Of a stretch of DNA of 64,000 nucleotides, positions 16,660 to 26,731 are shown one piece after another. A program made the position numbers and the translations under genes. Position 1 is the first letter of the stretch; each line of letters begins with the position of its first letter. Location of the stretch: contig CAYYSU010000004.1 of NCBI GenBank assembly GCA_964474455.1, positions 22,760 through 86,759 of the forward strand, in the 5' to 3' direction. The DNA comes from BM520 sp964474455 (lineage in GTDB: Bacteria > Bacteroidota > Bacteroidia > Bacteroidales > BM520). The notes under the pieces are model-generated. The model saw only the letters and a list, made by a program, of their open reading frames with translations, ran no database searches and was not told the origin of the DNA.

Positions 16660-17364
16660 CTAAGTTTTTGGGGCGTAGAGTGAAAGCTCTACCCCTATTG
16701 TTAATTGAGGCCTAGTAATGTCAAGCGAGCCAATTGCTTTAAAATCAGGCGTTACAAGCCTGTAATCGGCGGTAATAGCCACACGGTGAATACCTAGTCG
16801 TGCTTTCAAGCCATAATAAAAGGTATCATCAAACTCGGGATTATCCATGGTCATCTCATAGTGATTCTTATCCCCTTCATCGTAACTAAAGACGCTCTTG
16901 CTTTTGAAATTCCAGGCACCGTAAATAGAGATATCCATAAATTTACCAATGTTGTCACCTACCTTTCCAAAGGTAATCCTGTTAAAATATGATAGCAGAA
17001 CAGCATTGGAGAGATACTTATGCTTATCGGCATCAAAAGAGACAATACTACTATAATCACGATTCCATGAAACGGTGGTATGCTGATATTCCAGAGCCCA
17101 TCCCATGGCATAATTTTTTGAGAGCGCATATTTTGCTCTTCGTCCTACGAAAAATTCGCCATTCCAAACATTAACATCGCTATTTTGGAAATATGCGGGA
17201 GCCATTCGCCAGCCGCTATAAAGATGACTGAAAGCAGCTCTATTTCTTCCTTTACGGGGAATCTCATACGCGTTTTCTGCATTATCACTAAAAAGAACAT
17301 TCTGTGCCAATGCTGAAACACTGAATAGACCAATAATAAAAGTCAGGATTATATATTTTTTCAT
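16660..17364 (-). CDS. Outer-membrane barrel protein of unknown function
   Basis: A 234-residue exported protein: signal peptide ending ALA with Gln21, then alternating hydrophobic strands rich in Tyr and Trp (for example WRMAPAYFQN, AMGWALEYQHTTVSW) and a terminal LTIGVELSLYAPKT. I do not recognise the family. It follows the subtilase gene by 11 bases and should be co-transcribed with it. A short hairpin-like sequence near 16671-16697 lies within its last codons and lacks a T run in the right place. Confidence 0.7.
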   Translation of the reverse strand: MKKYIILTFIIGLFSVSALAQNVLFSDNAENAYEIPRKGRNRAAFSHLYSGWRMAPAYFQNSDVNVWNGEFFVGRRAKYALSKNYAMGWALEYQHTTVSWNRDYSSIVSFDADKHKYLSNAVLLSYFNRITFGKVGDNIGKFMDISIYGAWNFKSKSVFSYDEGDKNHYEMTMDNPEFDDTFYYGLKARLGIHRVAITADYRLVTPDFKAIGSLDITRPQLTIGVELSLYAPKT

Positions 17365-17375
17365 AATGGTAATGA

Positions 17376-18980
17376 TTAACGGTTAAATTTTTTAGAATTC
17401 ACATAGCCATTATAGAAAACTTTTATGGCCACCACATTATCACTCAGGTCGGAAACACTTACTTTTAATGGCATCCCGGAATAGACATCCATAACCTCAT
17501 ATTTAAGTATTTCGTCATTATCATCTAAAAACTGATAATAGAGATAATTGCTGTTCGGATATTCAAAGCGGCGCTGTCCGTTATAGACCTTCACAAATAA
17601 TTCATCTTCACCGTCGATAAATTCAAATGTTGGTTCGACGGTCTGATTTTTCTTCTCCAAAAGCAGCGCTGCCTGTGGCACTCCATATCCATGAGCATAA
17701 TCGAAATATGGGTAGAGATCTGCGGCTTTCTGAATTTTATCAAACAGTTCCATCACCGGGATATTAGGAAACATCTGTTTGGCGCACGTGGCAAAACCAG
17801 CTACCAGCGGCGTTGCGAAAGAAGTTCCGTGAGCATTGGTATAGCCTTTTTTTCCTGCCAGGAAGGCATGTCCAAAAGCCACCACATTTGGTTTACGTGT
17901 CCCATCCGCTGCGGGTCCATAGGAGCTAAAGTTGATATGGTAATCAGTAAAAGGATCTATCCCTCCAACAGAGAGAACACTATCGGCATCGGCGGGAGTG
18001 CCAACATACTTCCAGCTTTTGTCGGATCCGTCATTACCCATGGCATTTACCACGAGGATTCCTTTACGGGCAGCCATATTTGCGGCTCTGGCGACTACGC
18101 TGGTACCATCCATCTCTTCCGGGAAATATCTGTTATAAGTATATCCCAGCGAGCTGCTGATGATATCGGCACCATTTTTATCTGCCCATTCTGCTGCTGC
18201 CAGCCAAGCATACTCTTCACGGTAGGGCTCAAAACTCTTCTCTGTCCGCGCCAAAAGAAACTCTGCGCCGGTGGCAAGTCCTATGGGCGTATCTTCATAC
18301 ATCCCCGCGATACAACTCAGGCAAGAGGTTCCATGTGAATTAGCGGTATATACATACTCTCTTTTCTTAATAAAATCGTATGTCTTTAATATCCTATTTT
18401 CCTTTCGCAGATGCTCAAATGCCGGATGTACATCCACATTCGGGAAGCCAGCATCAAACACAGCCACTCTTACACCGGAGCCGTCAATTTCTGCTTCCCG
18501 GAAAACCTCCATACCCATACGTGCGGTCTGACGCTTCAAAATCTCCAGATTCGTCTTCGACAGCATCTTTAGCGCACTATCTTTAACAACACAAACGACC
18601 ATATCATGGCCGAGGGGAACAACATTTTTCACGAAGTCAAGAGAAGAGACAGCAGCAATCTGCCTTTGTGTTGCAGAAACCGCAACGGCATTAAACCAAC
18701 GCGAAACACCATGCACCTCTTCAACCCCAGAAGATATCAAATAACGATAATCATCCCGGAGTGGATAATCCGAAATGTCGTCCAAAGGAATGTTCTGCAT
18801 TATTCTTCTTTCAATGGCCTTTGCATCAAAGTATTCAAAGGGGTTGAAAGTTACTCCGTCTTTATCGGTTAATACAATAAGGTATTCATCTGTCTGTTGA
18901 AGGTTCTGTGCTTTAACAAAACCCGGAAAGAGGAAAATTCCAATAAGTAAAAGTGAAAAAATCAGGTTGGTTCTTTTCAT
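17376..18980 (-). CDS. Secreted subtilisin-like serine peptidase (S8)
   Basis: A 534-residue subtilase: signal peptide ending VKA with Gln25, an inhibitor-like propeptide region (about 26-160), then the catalytic domain. The triad is intact: Asp176 in VAVFDAGFP, His216 in NSHGTSC, and Ser387 in GTSFATP, with oxyanion Asn316 in AMGNDG. The last about 85 residues form a small beta domain without a clear T9SS sorting signature, so the protein may stay in the periplasm or be surface-bound by other means. It is the first gene of a pair with a barrel protein of unknown function. Confidence 0.93.
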   Translation of the reverse strand: MKRTNLIFSLLLIGIFLFPGFVKAQNLQQTDEYLIVLTDKDGVTFNPFEYFDAKAIERRIMQNIPLDDISDYPLRDDYRYLISSGVEEVHGVSRWFNAVAVSATQRQIAAVSSLDFVKNVVPLGHDMVVCVVKDSALKMLSKTNLEILKRQTARMGMEVFREAEIDGSGVRVAVFDAGFPNVDVHPAFEHLRKENRILKTYDFIKKREYVYTANSHGTSCLSCIAGMYEDTPIGLATGAEFLLARTEKSFEPYREEYAWLAAAEWADKNGADIISSSLGYTYNRYFPEEMDGTSVVARAANMAARKGILVVNAMGNDGSDKSWKYVGTPADADSVLSVGGIDPFTDYHINFSSYGPAADGTRKPNVVAFGHAFLAGKKGYTNAHGTSFATPLVAGFATCAKQMFPNIPVMELFDKIQKAADLYPYFDYAHGYGVPQAALLLEKKNQTVEPTFEFIDGEDELFVKVYNGQRRFEYPNSNYLYYQFLDDNDEILKYEVMDVYSGMPLKVSVSDLSDNVVAIKVFYNGYVNSKKFNR

Positions 18981-19068
18981 ATTTAGAAATCTTAGGTTTA
19001 TGAAACGCCTGTTATGCGTTCATGTTACACACAAAAATAAAAAAAACTTCACTTCCATGGGGAATCAT

Positions 19069-19076
19069 TATCTTTG
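19069..19076 (+). promoter_or_regulatory. -7 box (TATCTTTG) of polA
   Basis: Exact TAnnTTTG match 20 bases before the ATG at 19097. Because it lies inside a possible N-terminal extension of polA, it supports the later start. Confidence 0.6.
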
Positions 19077-19096
19077 GGCGACAAAATCATAAAACA

Positions 19097-21874
19097 ATGC
19101 AAGAAAAAAAGCTCTTCCTTTTGGATGCTATGGCACTGATATATCGCGCATATTTTGCGTTAAACAGAAATCCCCGTATCACCTCAAAAGGATTCAACAC
19201 CTCAGCGATAATGGGTTTCACCAACTCATTATATGATATTTTAAAAAACGAAAACCCCTCTCATATCGGCGTGGCCTTCGATTCGTTCGCTCCCACTCTT
19301 CGCCATCAGGAGTACAAAGAGTATAAAGCCAACAGGGAAAAGATGCCCGAGGATATTATCTCCAATATGCCATATATAAAAAGACTTCTTGAGGGTTTTA
19401 ATATCCCCATAATAGAGATCGACGGCTATGAAGCCGATGATCTTATCGGCACATTGGCGAAACAGTCGGAGAAAGAGGGCTTTACAACATATATGATGAC
19501 CTCGGACAAAGATTTTGCTCAATTGGTAACGGATAACATTTTCGTGTATAAACCTGCCAGGATGGGCAACAAGGCAGAGGTAATGGGAGTCACCGAGGTA
19601 TGTGAAAAATTCGGCATACAAAACACCGATCAGGTAAGAGATATCCTGGGATTATGGGGTGATTCATCTGATAATATCCCGGGGATACCTGGAGTGGGGG
19701 AAAAGACTGCGAAAAAACTGCTGGAGGAGTTTCCTTCTGTGGAGGAGCTCGTAAAAAATGCCGACAAACTAAAGAACCCCAGAATGCAGGTCAAGGTAGC
19801 AGAACACGGCCAACAGGCACTGCTGTCAAAACATCTCGCAACAATCATCACTGATGCTCCTGTTACCTTCAAAGATGAAGAGTTTATTGTCTCCGAACCA
19901 AATAAAGAGGCACTAAAAGAGCTTTTTGATGAACTGGAGTTCAAAACCTTTGCAAAGCGTTTTTTTGGTGAAAAACAATCCGTAACGCCTGCAGAAGATT
20001 CAGCTCAGACTGATCTCTTCAGCACGGCAGGAGAGCATATTCAGACAATAGAAGATAAATACGATACCATTGAGAATGTGGATCACACATATCAAACGAT
20101 TTCATCAAAAGAGGAACTTATCCCTGTTATTGAAAAGCTGGCTGCCAACGGTCATTTCTGTTTTGATACTGAAACCACGAATTTAGATGCCAACCAGGCA
20201 GAACTGGCAGGGATCTCTTTTTCCATAAGACCTCATGAAGCATGGTATCTGTACTGCCCCGAAAACTATAACGAATGTCTGGAGTTACTGGAGCCTCTGA
20301 AACCACTTCTGGAAAATGAGAGTATCCTCAAAACAGGACAAAATATAAAATATGATATCAATGTATTGAAATGGTATGATATTGATGTTAAAGGGGTGTG
20401 GTTCGACACCATGATTGCGCACTACCTCATAGAGCCCGAACAGCGTCATAACATGGATTTTCTGGCTCAGAGCTACCTCAACTACAGCCCCGTTGCCATC
20501 GAAAAACTCATCGGCAAAAAAGGGAAAAACCAACGCAGCATACGTACTGCTGATCCAGAAGATGTGGCAAAATATGGTGCAGAGGATTCTGATATCACTT
20601 TACAGCTAAAAGAGGTTTTTGAACCAATGCTTAAAGAGGAAGGTGTTGAGGCGCTGTTTCATGATATTGAGATGCCGCTGGTACCTGTTCTGGCAGATAT
20701 GGAAGCTTCCGGAGTGAAACTGGACATCAAAAACCTGAAGGATTTTTCCATTGAGCTGGCAGAAGATATCAGTAAGATAGAGGTTGAAATATATGAGTTT
20801 GCAGGTGCTGAATTCAACATCGCTTCGCCAAAGCAACTGGGGGTAATATTATTTGAACGATTAAAAATCACTGACAAGCCCAAGCGCACAAAGACGAAGC
20901 AGTACAGCACGGGTGAGGATGTTCTGACAAAGCTTATCCATAAGCATCCCATCGTGGAGAAAATTCTGGAGTACCGTTCACTGACGAAGTTAAAATCGAC
21001 CTATGTGGACTCCCTTCCGGCGTTGGTAAATCCTCGCACCGGGAGGATCCACACCAATTATAACCAGGCCGTGGCATCAACCGGGCGTCTGAGCTCCAAC
21101 AACCCTAACCTGCAAAACATCCCTATCCGCACCGAGAAAGGCCGCGAGATCCGCAAAGCCTTTGTCCCCGCTGATGAGAACCACATCCTGCTTGCAGCTG
21201 ATTACTCACAGATAGAGCTTAGAATCATTGCAGCGCTGAGCAAAGACAAGGCCATGAGCGAGGCCTTTAACAGCAACCACGACATCCACACAGCGACAGC
21301 TGCACGTATCTTCGGAGTGGAACCGCAGGAGGTGACAAAGGAGATGCGCCGTAATGCCAAAACCGTGAACTTCGGTATCATTTACGGGATATCTGCTTTC
21401 GGACTGTCGCAGAGGATGAACATCCCACGAAAGGAGGCAGCAGATATTATCAACCAGTATTTCACAAAATATCCCGGCGTGAAGCAGTACATGGAGGATC
21501 AGATATCCATGGCAAAGGAGCGCGGATATGTGGAGACAATAATGAAACGCCGCCGCTATCTCAAGGATATTCACTCAAGAAATGCTGTGGTACGTGGATT
21601 TGCAGAACGAAACGCCATCAACGCACCTATACAAGGATCTTCCGCCGATATGATCAAGATTGCCATGATAAATATCCATAAAGAGATGAGAGAGAAAAAC
21701 CTAAAGAGCATGATGATACTCCAGGTGCATGATGAACTGGTTTTTGATGTTTTCAAACCTGAGCTGGAGGTGCTCAAAGAGCTGGTAATGCGCAATATGT
21801 CTGGTGCAATGGATATTGGATTGCCGCTGGAAGTGGAGATGGCCACTGGCGCCACCTGGCTTGAAGCACATTAG
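19097..21874 (+). CDS. polA: DNA polymerase I
   Basis: A 925-residue repair and Okazaki-fragment polymerase with all three domains. The N-terminal 5'-3' exonuclease spans about 1-290 (LFLLDAMALIYRAYFA, EADDLIGT, the helix-hairpin-helix GIPGVGEKTA). The 3'-5' exonuclease spans about 330-520; its metal motif FDTETTNLD is intact, and YGAEDSDITLQ supplies the last acidic residue. Polymerase motifs A (LAADYSQIELR), B (RRNAKTVNFGIIYGIS) and C (QVHDELVF) are all present. The frame stays open to an upstream Met at 19022, but a promoter box lies between, and family proteins begin close to LFLLDA. Start 19097 is preferred. Confidence 0.97.
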   Translation: MQEKKLFLLDAMALIYRAYFALNRNPRITSKGFNTSAIMGFTNSLYDILKNENPSHIGVAFDSFAPTLRHQEYKEYKANREKMPEDIISNMPYIKRLLEGFNIPIIEIDGYEADDLIGTLAKQSEKEGFTTYMMTSDKDFAQLVTDNIFVYKPARMGNKAEVMGVTEVCEKFGIQNTDQVRDILGLWGDSSDNIPGIPGVGEKTAKKLLEEFPSVEELVKNADKLKNPRMQVKVAEHGQQALLSKHLATIITDAPVTFKDEEFIVSEPNKEALKELFDELEFKTFAKRFFGEKQSVTPAEDSAQTDLFSTAGEHIQTIEDKYDTIENVDHTYQTISSKEELIPVIEKLAANGHFCFDTETTNLDANQAELAGISFSIRPHEAWYLYCPENYNECLELLEPLKPLLENESILKTGQNIKYDINVLKWYDIDVKGVWFDTMIAHYLIEPEQRHNMDFLAQSYLNYSPVAIEKLIGKKGKNQRSIRTADPEDVAKYGAEDSDITLQLKEVFEPMLKEEGVEALFHDIEMPLVPVLADMEASGVKLDIKNLKDFSIELAEDISKIEVEIYEFAGAEFNIASPKQLGVILFERLKITDKPKRTKTKQYSTGEDVLTKLIHKHPIVEKILEYRSLTKLKSTYVDSLPALVNPRTGRIHTNYNQAVASTGRLSSNNPNLQNIPIRTEKGREIRKAFVPADENHILLAADYSQIELRIIAALSKDKAMSEAFNSNHDIHTATAARIFGVEPQEVTKEMRRNAKTVNFGIIYGISAFGLSQRMNIPRKEAADIINQYFTKYPGVKQYMEDQISMAKERGYVETIMKRRRYLKDIHSRNAVVRGFAERNAINAPIQGSSADMIKIAMINIHKEMREKNLKSMMILQVHDELVFDVFKPELEVLKELVMRNMSGAMDIGLPLEVEMATGATWLEAH

Positions 21875-21929
21875 TTTCCGGGAACAATAATTTTTCATTT
21901 TTTAGTCATATTAAAATAACCCATAAAAC

Positions 21930-23039
21930 ATGAATCATAACAACGACAAAAGGATAGTAATGACGCTGGATGCCGGCGGGACGAACTTTGTTTTTTCAGC
22001 CATTCAGGGAGGAGCAGAGATTGTTGATGCACTGGTGTTGCTGGCGGGTCAGGAGACACTGGAGAAGGTATTAAAAAATATTATCAACGGCTTTAGGGAG
22101 GTTGAAAAATCACTGCCTGAGAAGGCTTCTGCCATAAGCTTTTGTTTTCCCGGCCCGGCGGAATATGAAGCCGGCATCATTGGTGATCTTGCCAACCTGC
22201 CAACATTTCGCGGCGGCGTAGCGTTGGGGCCTATGCTGGAACACATCTTTGGCATTCCGGTATTTATCCGTAACGACGGAGATCTCTTCACTTACGGAGA
22301 AGCTATAAACGGACTTTTGCCGGAGATAAACACTCTATTACAGAAACACAACAGTCCGAAATATTTCAACAATCTTTTTGGCGCCACGTTCGGCACCGGC
22401 TTCGGAGGAGGAATAGTGAGTCATGGTGAATTACTTCCCGGCGACAACAGCGCCTCGGGAGAGATCAACAGGCTTCGCAACAAGCTTTACAACAGCTACT
22501 CCGTGGAGGAGAGTGTCAGCATCCGTGGCATTAAAAGCGTCTATATGCGTGAAGCAGGCATCACTGCTGGCGAGTGCCCTGAGCCAAAGGATATCTTCAG
22601 GATAGCGCAGGGTGAAGCTCAAGGCAACAAAGAGGCTGCTATGAAAGCATTCCATGAAATGGCTGAGGTGGCAGGAAGCGCTCTTGCTGACTCCGTATCA
22701 CTTATCGATGGTCTCGTTGTTATTGGTGGCGGACTCGCGGGAGCACATCCCGTATTTCTGCAGGCTCTCGTTGATGAGATGAACAACAGCTTTTCAACGC
22801 CTTCCGGCGAGCTTCTGGATCGCATGGAGATAAAAGCTTACAACCTGGAAAACCCCAAAGAGCTGGAGGAATTCCTCAAAGGTGACGCTCGTGAGATCAC
22901 CATCCCATTTACAGATAAAAAAATCTCTTACGATCCCGTAAAGCGCATTGGAGTAGGCATTAGCAGGCTGGGAACAGCTAAGGCAGTATCCATTGGAGCA
23001 TACTCTTATGCTACCCACAGGCTTGATATGATTTTTTAA
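21930..23039 (+). CDS. ROK-family protein lacking the zinc-binding cysteine cluster
   Basis: A 369-residue ASKHA-fold protein. The phosphate-1 loop LDAGGTNFVFS (about residue 13) and the ATP-adenosine motif VVIGGGLAGAH mark it as a ROK (repressor, ORF, kinase) sugar-kinase relative. In most ROK proteins a GH-x-C-x-C-G-x2-G-C zinc motif follows the GxGxGGG segment. Here GTGFGGGIVSHGELLPGDN continues as SASGEINRLRN with no Cys cluster and no conserved His. It is longer than most ROK kinases. A sugar or amino-sugar kinase is plausible, but the substrate is unknown. It has no helix-turn-helix domain and follows polA by 55 bases. Confidence 0.75.
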   Translation: MNHNNDKRIVMTLDAGGTNFVFSAIQGGAEIVDALVLLAGQETLEKVLKNIINGFREVEKSLPEKASAISFCFPGPAEYEAGIIGDLANLPTFRGGVALGPMLEHIFGIPVFIRNDGDLFTYGEAINGLLPEINTLLQKHNSPKYFNNLFGATFGTGFGGGIVSHGELLPGDNSASGEINRLRNKLYNSYSVEESVSIRGIKSVYMREAGITAGECPEPKDIFRIAQGEAQGNKEAAMKAFHEMAEVAGSALADSVSLIDGLVVIGGGLAGAHPVFLQALVDEMNNSFSTPSGELLDRMEIKAYNLENPKELEEFLKGDAREITIPFTDKKISYDPVKRIGVGISRLGTAKAVSIGAYSYATHRLDMIF

Positions 23040-23158
23040 TATACATGCTTAAAAAAACTTTAAACTCAAATATTATCAATCAATTGTCATATATGTAAAA
23101 ATTATAATTATATTTGAATCTCTTACCCCGCTCTGTTAACCAACATTCTAATGCTTGT

Positions 23159-23190
23159 GCCCCGATGAAGTCCTTTCCTCGGGGCTTTTT
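23159..23190 (+). terminator. Terminator after the ROK gene
   Basis: GCCCCGA (23159-23165) pairs with TCGGGGC (23179-23185) and is followed by TTTTT. Confidence 0.85.
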
Positions 23191-23224
23191 ACTACTCAAA
23201 ACCCCACATTAACAATTATTAACA

Positions 23225-23232
23225 TACATTTG
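23225..23232 (+). promoter_or_regulatory. -7 box (TACATTTG) of the TonB-dependent receptor gene
   Basis: Exact TAnnTTTG match 71 bases before the chosen start at 23304, just after the upstream terminator. Confidence 0.55.
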
Positions 23233-23303
23233 CGCCAATTTATTTTTTCGTAATGAAACAAAACAGAAGGTTTGATTGTCTAAGACAGTATAAATTTGAC
23301 AAC

Positions 23304-25748
23304 ATGAGAAAAACACTACTTACACTTGGTATAGTACTCTTTTCCACATTGGTGATGGCACAACATGGGAATGCCTCCGGAAAAGAGATGCCAAAGATTG
23401 GAACACTTACCGGACAGGTGGTTGAATTCACTTCAAAAGTTCCTGTGGAATATGCAAATGTAGCGCTCTATTCTATGCGGGATTCCAGCGTGGTTGCGGG
23501 AACAGTAACAGACTCAAAAGGAATGTTCAAAATGGCACAGCTCCCTCCGGGTCGTTTTTATGCATATGTTAAATTTATTGGTTTTGATACAAGAACCATT
23601 GATGAAATAAGAATTACGCCAAAAGCTAATGCTCTGGATCTTGGTGTGATAGAATTGAAAACGGGAGCAGAGAATCTTGAAGGTGTGGAGATTGTTGGTG
23701 AAAGAAACCAAATGGTTTATAAGCTGGACAAGAAAATTATTAATCCAGGAACGATTATCTCTTCACAGGGTGGTTCGGCAGTGGATGTTTTGGAAAACAC
23801 TCCCAGTGTACAAGTAGATATTGAAGGTAATGTAAGCCTGCGTGGAAGTGATAACTTCATGGTACTTATTGATGGCCGTCCTTCACCGCTGGATCCCAGT
23901 GATGCGCTACAACAAATCCCGGCTTCTACTATCGAAAATATTGAAATTATCACAAACCCATCAGCAAAATACGACCCCGATGGAACTTCAGGCATCATTA
24001 ACATCATTACCAAGAAGAACAAACTTGATGGTATCAGTGGACAAGTTAACGTCAACGCCGACTCCAAGGGTTCCTATGGTGGTGACGCGTTGATATCATA
24101 CCGTAACTCCAAATTCAATGCATTTGTGGGAGTAAATTATAATCAGAGAAAGATGACAGGTAACCGTACCCTGGAAAATCGAAACATATTTAACGATACT
24201 ACACGCTACACCTTTACTGATGGTGATCGTGGCGGCGGAAGGCTAGCAGCAGGAGTGAAAGCGGGACTCGACTACTACATATCAGATAAGGATATCATTA
24301 GTGTCAATGTAAGAGTGAATCAGATGGACTTCGAGAGACTCTCTTCCAACACATTCACTGAATATTCTATTCCACACAATCCAATATATGAGCTCAACTC
24401 CATCGCTGATGACAGATCCGGAAGAACTCACGATTTTTACAATGGTAATATTATGTACCAACACCTGTTTAACACAGCGGGGCACAAGCTGGAGGCATCA
24501 GTAAATTATCGTATCGGAACATCCGGGAGTTCGTCTTTAAATGAAAAAACAACTGAAGAAGGTGATTTAATTCTGGGACAAAAATCAACTGAAGAAGGTG
24601 AAGACCGCGACATAAGGATAAAAGCAGATTACGTTTATCCCATAAATGATAAATATAAGATTGAAGCAGGATACCAAAGCAGGCTGGAGAATGAAAAGGA
24701 AGATTATATGTATTATGAAGCCAATCCTGATAATGATTATATAAACCAATCTGATTTCAATAATAACTCTTCCTATACGCGTAATATTCATTCGCTTTAC
24801 GGTATGTTCTCGGGAGAGTATTCCAAGTTCAGCTACCAGTTAGGATTGCGGGGTGAATATACTGATCGCATTATGGAGCATGAAGGCGAAGAGGAACCCT
24901 TTACAATCAACAGACTTGATCTCTTCCCGACACTACATACAGCGTTCCAGCTCCCTTCCGACCAGCAGGTTTACGCTAATTATGCACGAAGGATCCGACG
25001 CCCCAGAAACCACTACCTCGAGCCTTTCTTCAGCTGGATGGACGCATATAATATCAGAACAGGTAACCCGAAACTTAGTCCGGAGCATATCGATTCTTAT
25101 GAGCTTGGTTACCTAAACCAGTTTGAGAATGCATATTTCTCAATTGAAGGATTTTTCAGACAGACAAATGATAAGATAGAACGTACAAGAACACCATATG
25201 AAGGAAATATTATGCTCAGCAGCTTCGAGAATGTTGGTACCGATTACAGTACCGGTGTTGAAGCGATGTACAATGGTAAGCTGGTAAAATGGTGGACGCT
25301 GACAACCTCCGGGAATCTATATCACTACCGTGTAAAAGGCGTGTTATACGAGCGTGAGTTTGAGGAAACCAGTATTAACTATGGTGGCCGTATCAGTAAC
25401 ACCATTACTTTAGGAAAAAACACCCGCATTCAGGTGGATGGCATGTACCGTGGACCATCGGCAACGGCACAGGGTAATAGAAAGGGTTTCTTCTATTCTA
25501 ATGCTGCACTAAAACAGCAACTTCTGGATCGCAGAGTAACTCTTACATTCCAGGTATCGGATATCTTTGGTACCGGAAACCATGAAGCTTATATATATGG
25601 TGAGGGCTATTACTCACATTATCGCTTTCAACGCGACTCGCCGGTATTCCGTGCTACTTTAACATGGAATTTCAATAACTATCGCCCTGATCGTAAGAAC
25701 ATGAATGGTGAAAATGGTGATGACAAGATGCAGATTGATGACTACTAG
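23304..25748 (+). CDS. TonB-dependent receptor-like outer-membrane protein with carboxypeptidase-regulatory-like domain
   Basis: An 814-residue outer-membrane protein. I start at the Met giving a clean signal peptide (LGIVLFSTLVMA, then Gln20); an upstream Met at 23253 would add 17 unusual residues. After the signal comes a carboxypeptidase-regulatory-like beta-sandwich (about 35-120; YANVALYSM, GTVTDSKGMFKM). A plug-like domain follows (about 150-250; LENTPSVQVD, NPSAKYDPDGTSG, then IINIITKKN), then a long beta-barrel. It is followed by MbnP/MbnH-like genes, which suggests but does not prove a metal-related substrate. It ends with a short acidic tail beyond the last strand. Confidence 0.88.
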   Translation: MRKTLLTLGIVLFSTLVMAQHGNASGKEMPKIGTLTGQVVEFTSKVPVEYANVALYSMRDSSVVAGTVTDSKGMFKMAQLPPGRFYAYVKFIGFDTRTIDEIRITPKANALDLGVIELKTGAENLEGVEIVGERNQMVYKLDKKIINPGTIISSQGGSAVDVLENTPSVQVDIEGNVSLRGSDNFMVLIDGRPSPLDPSDALQQIPASTIENIEIITNPSAKYDPDGTSGIINIITKKNKLDGISGQVNVNADSKGSYGGDALISYRNSKFNAFVGVNYNQRKMTGNRTLENRNIFNDTTRYTFTDGDRGGGRLAAGVKAGLDYYISDKDIISVNVRVNQMDFERLSSNTFTEYSIPHNPIYELNSIADDRSGRTHDFYNGNIMYQHLFNTAGHKLEASVNYRIGTSGSSSLNEKTTEEGDLILGQKSTEEGEDRDIRIKADYVYPINDKYKIEAGYQSRLENEKEDYMYYEANPDNDYINQSDFNNNSSYTRNIHSLYGMFSGEYSKFSYQLGLRGEYTDRIMEHEGEEEPFTINRLDLFPTLHTAFQLPSDQQVYANYARRIRRPRNHYLEPFFSWMDAYNIRTGNPKLSPEHIDSYELGYLNQFENAYFSIEGFFRQTNDKIERTRTPYEGNIMLSSFENVGTDYSTGVEAMYNGKLVKWWTLTTSGNLYHYRVKGVLYEREFEETSINYGGRISNTITLGKNTRIQVDGMYRGPSATAQGNRKGFFYSNAALKQQLLDRRVTLTFQVSDIFGTGNHEAYIYGEGYYSHYRFQRDSPVFRATLTWNFNNYRPDRKNMNGENGDDKMQIDDY

Positions 25749-25795
25749 AAATTAGAAATTCAACATAATCTGTTGATATAATAATCGCAAAGCAG

Positions 25796-25848
25796 ACCCA
25801 AAGTTTTACAAAGAGAAAATCTAAGTATGGCTTTGGGTTTTGTTTTTA
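25796..25848 (+). terminator. Possible terminator after the TonB-dependent receptor gene
   Basis: ACCCAAAG (25796-25803) is the exact complement of CTTTGGGT (25831-25838), followed by TTTGTTTTT. The 27-base loop is long, so termination may be partial, allowing read-through into the MbnP/MbnH pair. Confidence 0.5.
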
Positions 25849-25903
25849 TCCGCTGATGACATTAATTCATCTATAATTTGTAACTTTACACCACGTTAGC
25901 CTT

Positions 25904-26731
25904 ATGATGATAAAAAATTACAATATACATCTTATAGTAGTCCTGATTCTTGGGACTATTTTTTTCTCTGCATCGTCATGTAGTGAAACACCACCATTTA
26001 AACCGCAGGAGAAGAGCCCTGTATTGAAGATTATTTTTAATCATACAATAGACGGAGAGCCGATAACCTTTGATAAATCTATATATGTCAATGATGCCGG
26101 TAACCCATATCTCATTAATGAGATTCAATACTTCGTTACTGAATTAACTTTTCTTTATGATAATGGTAATGAAGTTATTGCCGACAGTTGGAAGCCCTTT
26201 CACTATGTGGATACAGATTTGGATAACACTATGAACTGGACTATCCCGGACACACTTTTGGAAGGTAATGTCACGGCTCTTCATTTACGATTGGGATTCC
26301 GTGATGAGGTTAATGAGTCGTTTATGTTTGTCAATCCGCCGGAGCGAGATATGTTCTGGCCCGAGTATCTGGGTGGCGGATATCACTATATGAAACTTAA
26401 CGGCAAGTGGGAGCCCGCCGACGGAAGCTTCCCTAACCTTCCTTTCGATTTCCATGTGGGACGCGGACAGATCTACGACAACGGCGGAGTAATTACCGGC
26501 TTCGTGGATAACTCCATGGAGATAACATTTGAAGATATTAGCTTTTCATTAAAAAATGATGATACTACCACCATTGCCATCACTATGCAGGTGGATAACT
26601 GGTTTCAGAATCCGCACAGCTATAACCATGATGTGTGGGGCGGATACATTATGAATAACCAGGAGGCTATGCAGTTAGCAGTAGATAATTCTCATGATGT
26701 ATTTATCTTGTCAGTGGAGGAGCAGCCATGA
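25904..26731 (+). CDS. MbnP-like lipoprotein
   Basis: A 275-residue lipoprotein (lipobox SASSC, Cys26) of the MbnP-like family, beta-rich periplasmic or surface proteins paired with MauG/MbnH-type di-heme enzymes. Recognisable pieces are the early FNHTIDGEPI strand, the YFVTELTFLYDN segment, the FHVGRGQIYDNGG block, and the His/Trp-rich C-terminal part (about 229-250: DNWFQNPHSYNHDVWGG). In characterised MbnP proteins a Trp is oxidised to kynurenine by MbnH and helps bind copper. Trp233 and Trp245 here are candidates only. The stop overlaps the next start by four bases, so the pair is translationally coupled. Confidence 0.82.
   Translation: MMIKNYNIHLIVVLILGTIFFSASSCSETPPFKPQEKSPVLKIIFNHTIDGEPITFDKSIYVNDAGNPYLINEIQYFVTELTFLYDNGNEVIADSWKPFHYVDTDLDNTMNWTIPDTLLEGNVTALHLRLGFRDEVNESFMFVNPPERDMFWPEYLGGGYHYMKLNGKWEPADGSFPNLPFDFHVGRGQIYDNGGVITGFVDNSMEITFEDISFSLKNDDTTTIAITMQVDNWFQNPHSYNHDVWGGYIMNNQEAMQLAVDNSHDVFILSVEEQP

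Noticed and set aside
16671..16697. Hairpin GTAGAG/CTCTAC after the M28 gene
   Set aside because: It lies inside the last codons of the barrel gene on the other strand and no T run follows on either strand in the direction needed.
19022..19096. A 25-residue N-terminal extension of DNA polymerase I
   Set aside because: A TAnnTTTG promoter box lies inside it, and the protein family begins next to LFLLDAMALIYRAY.
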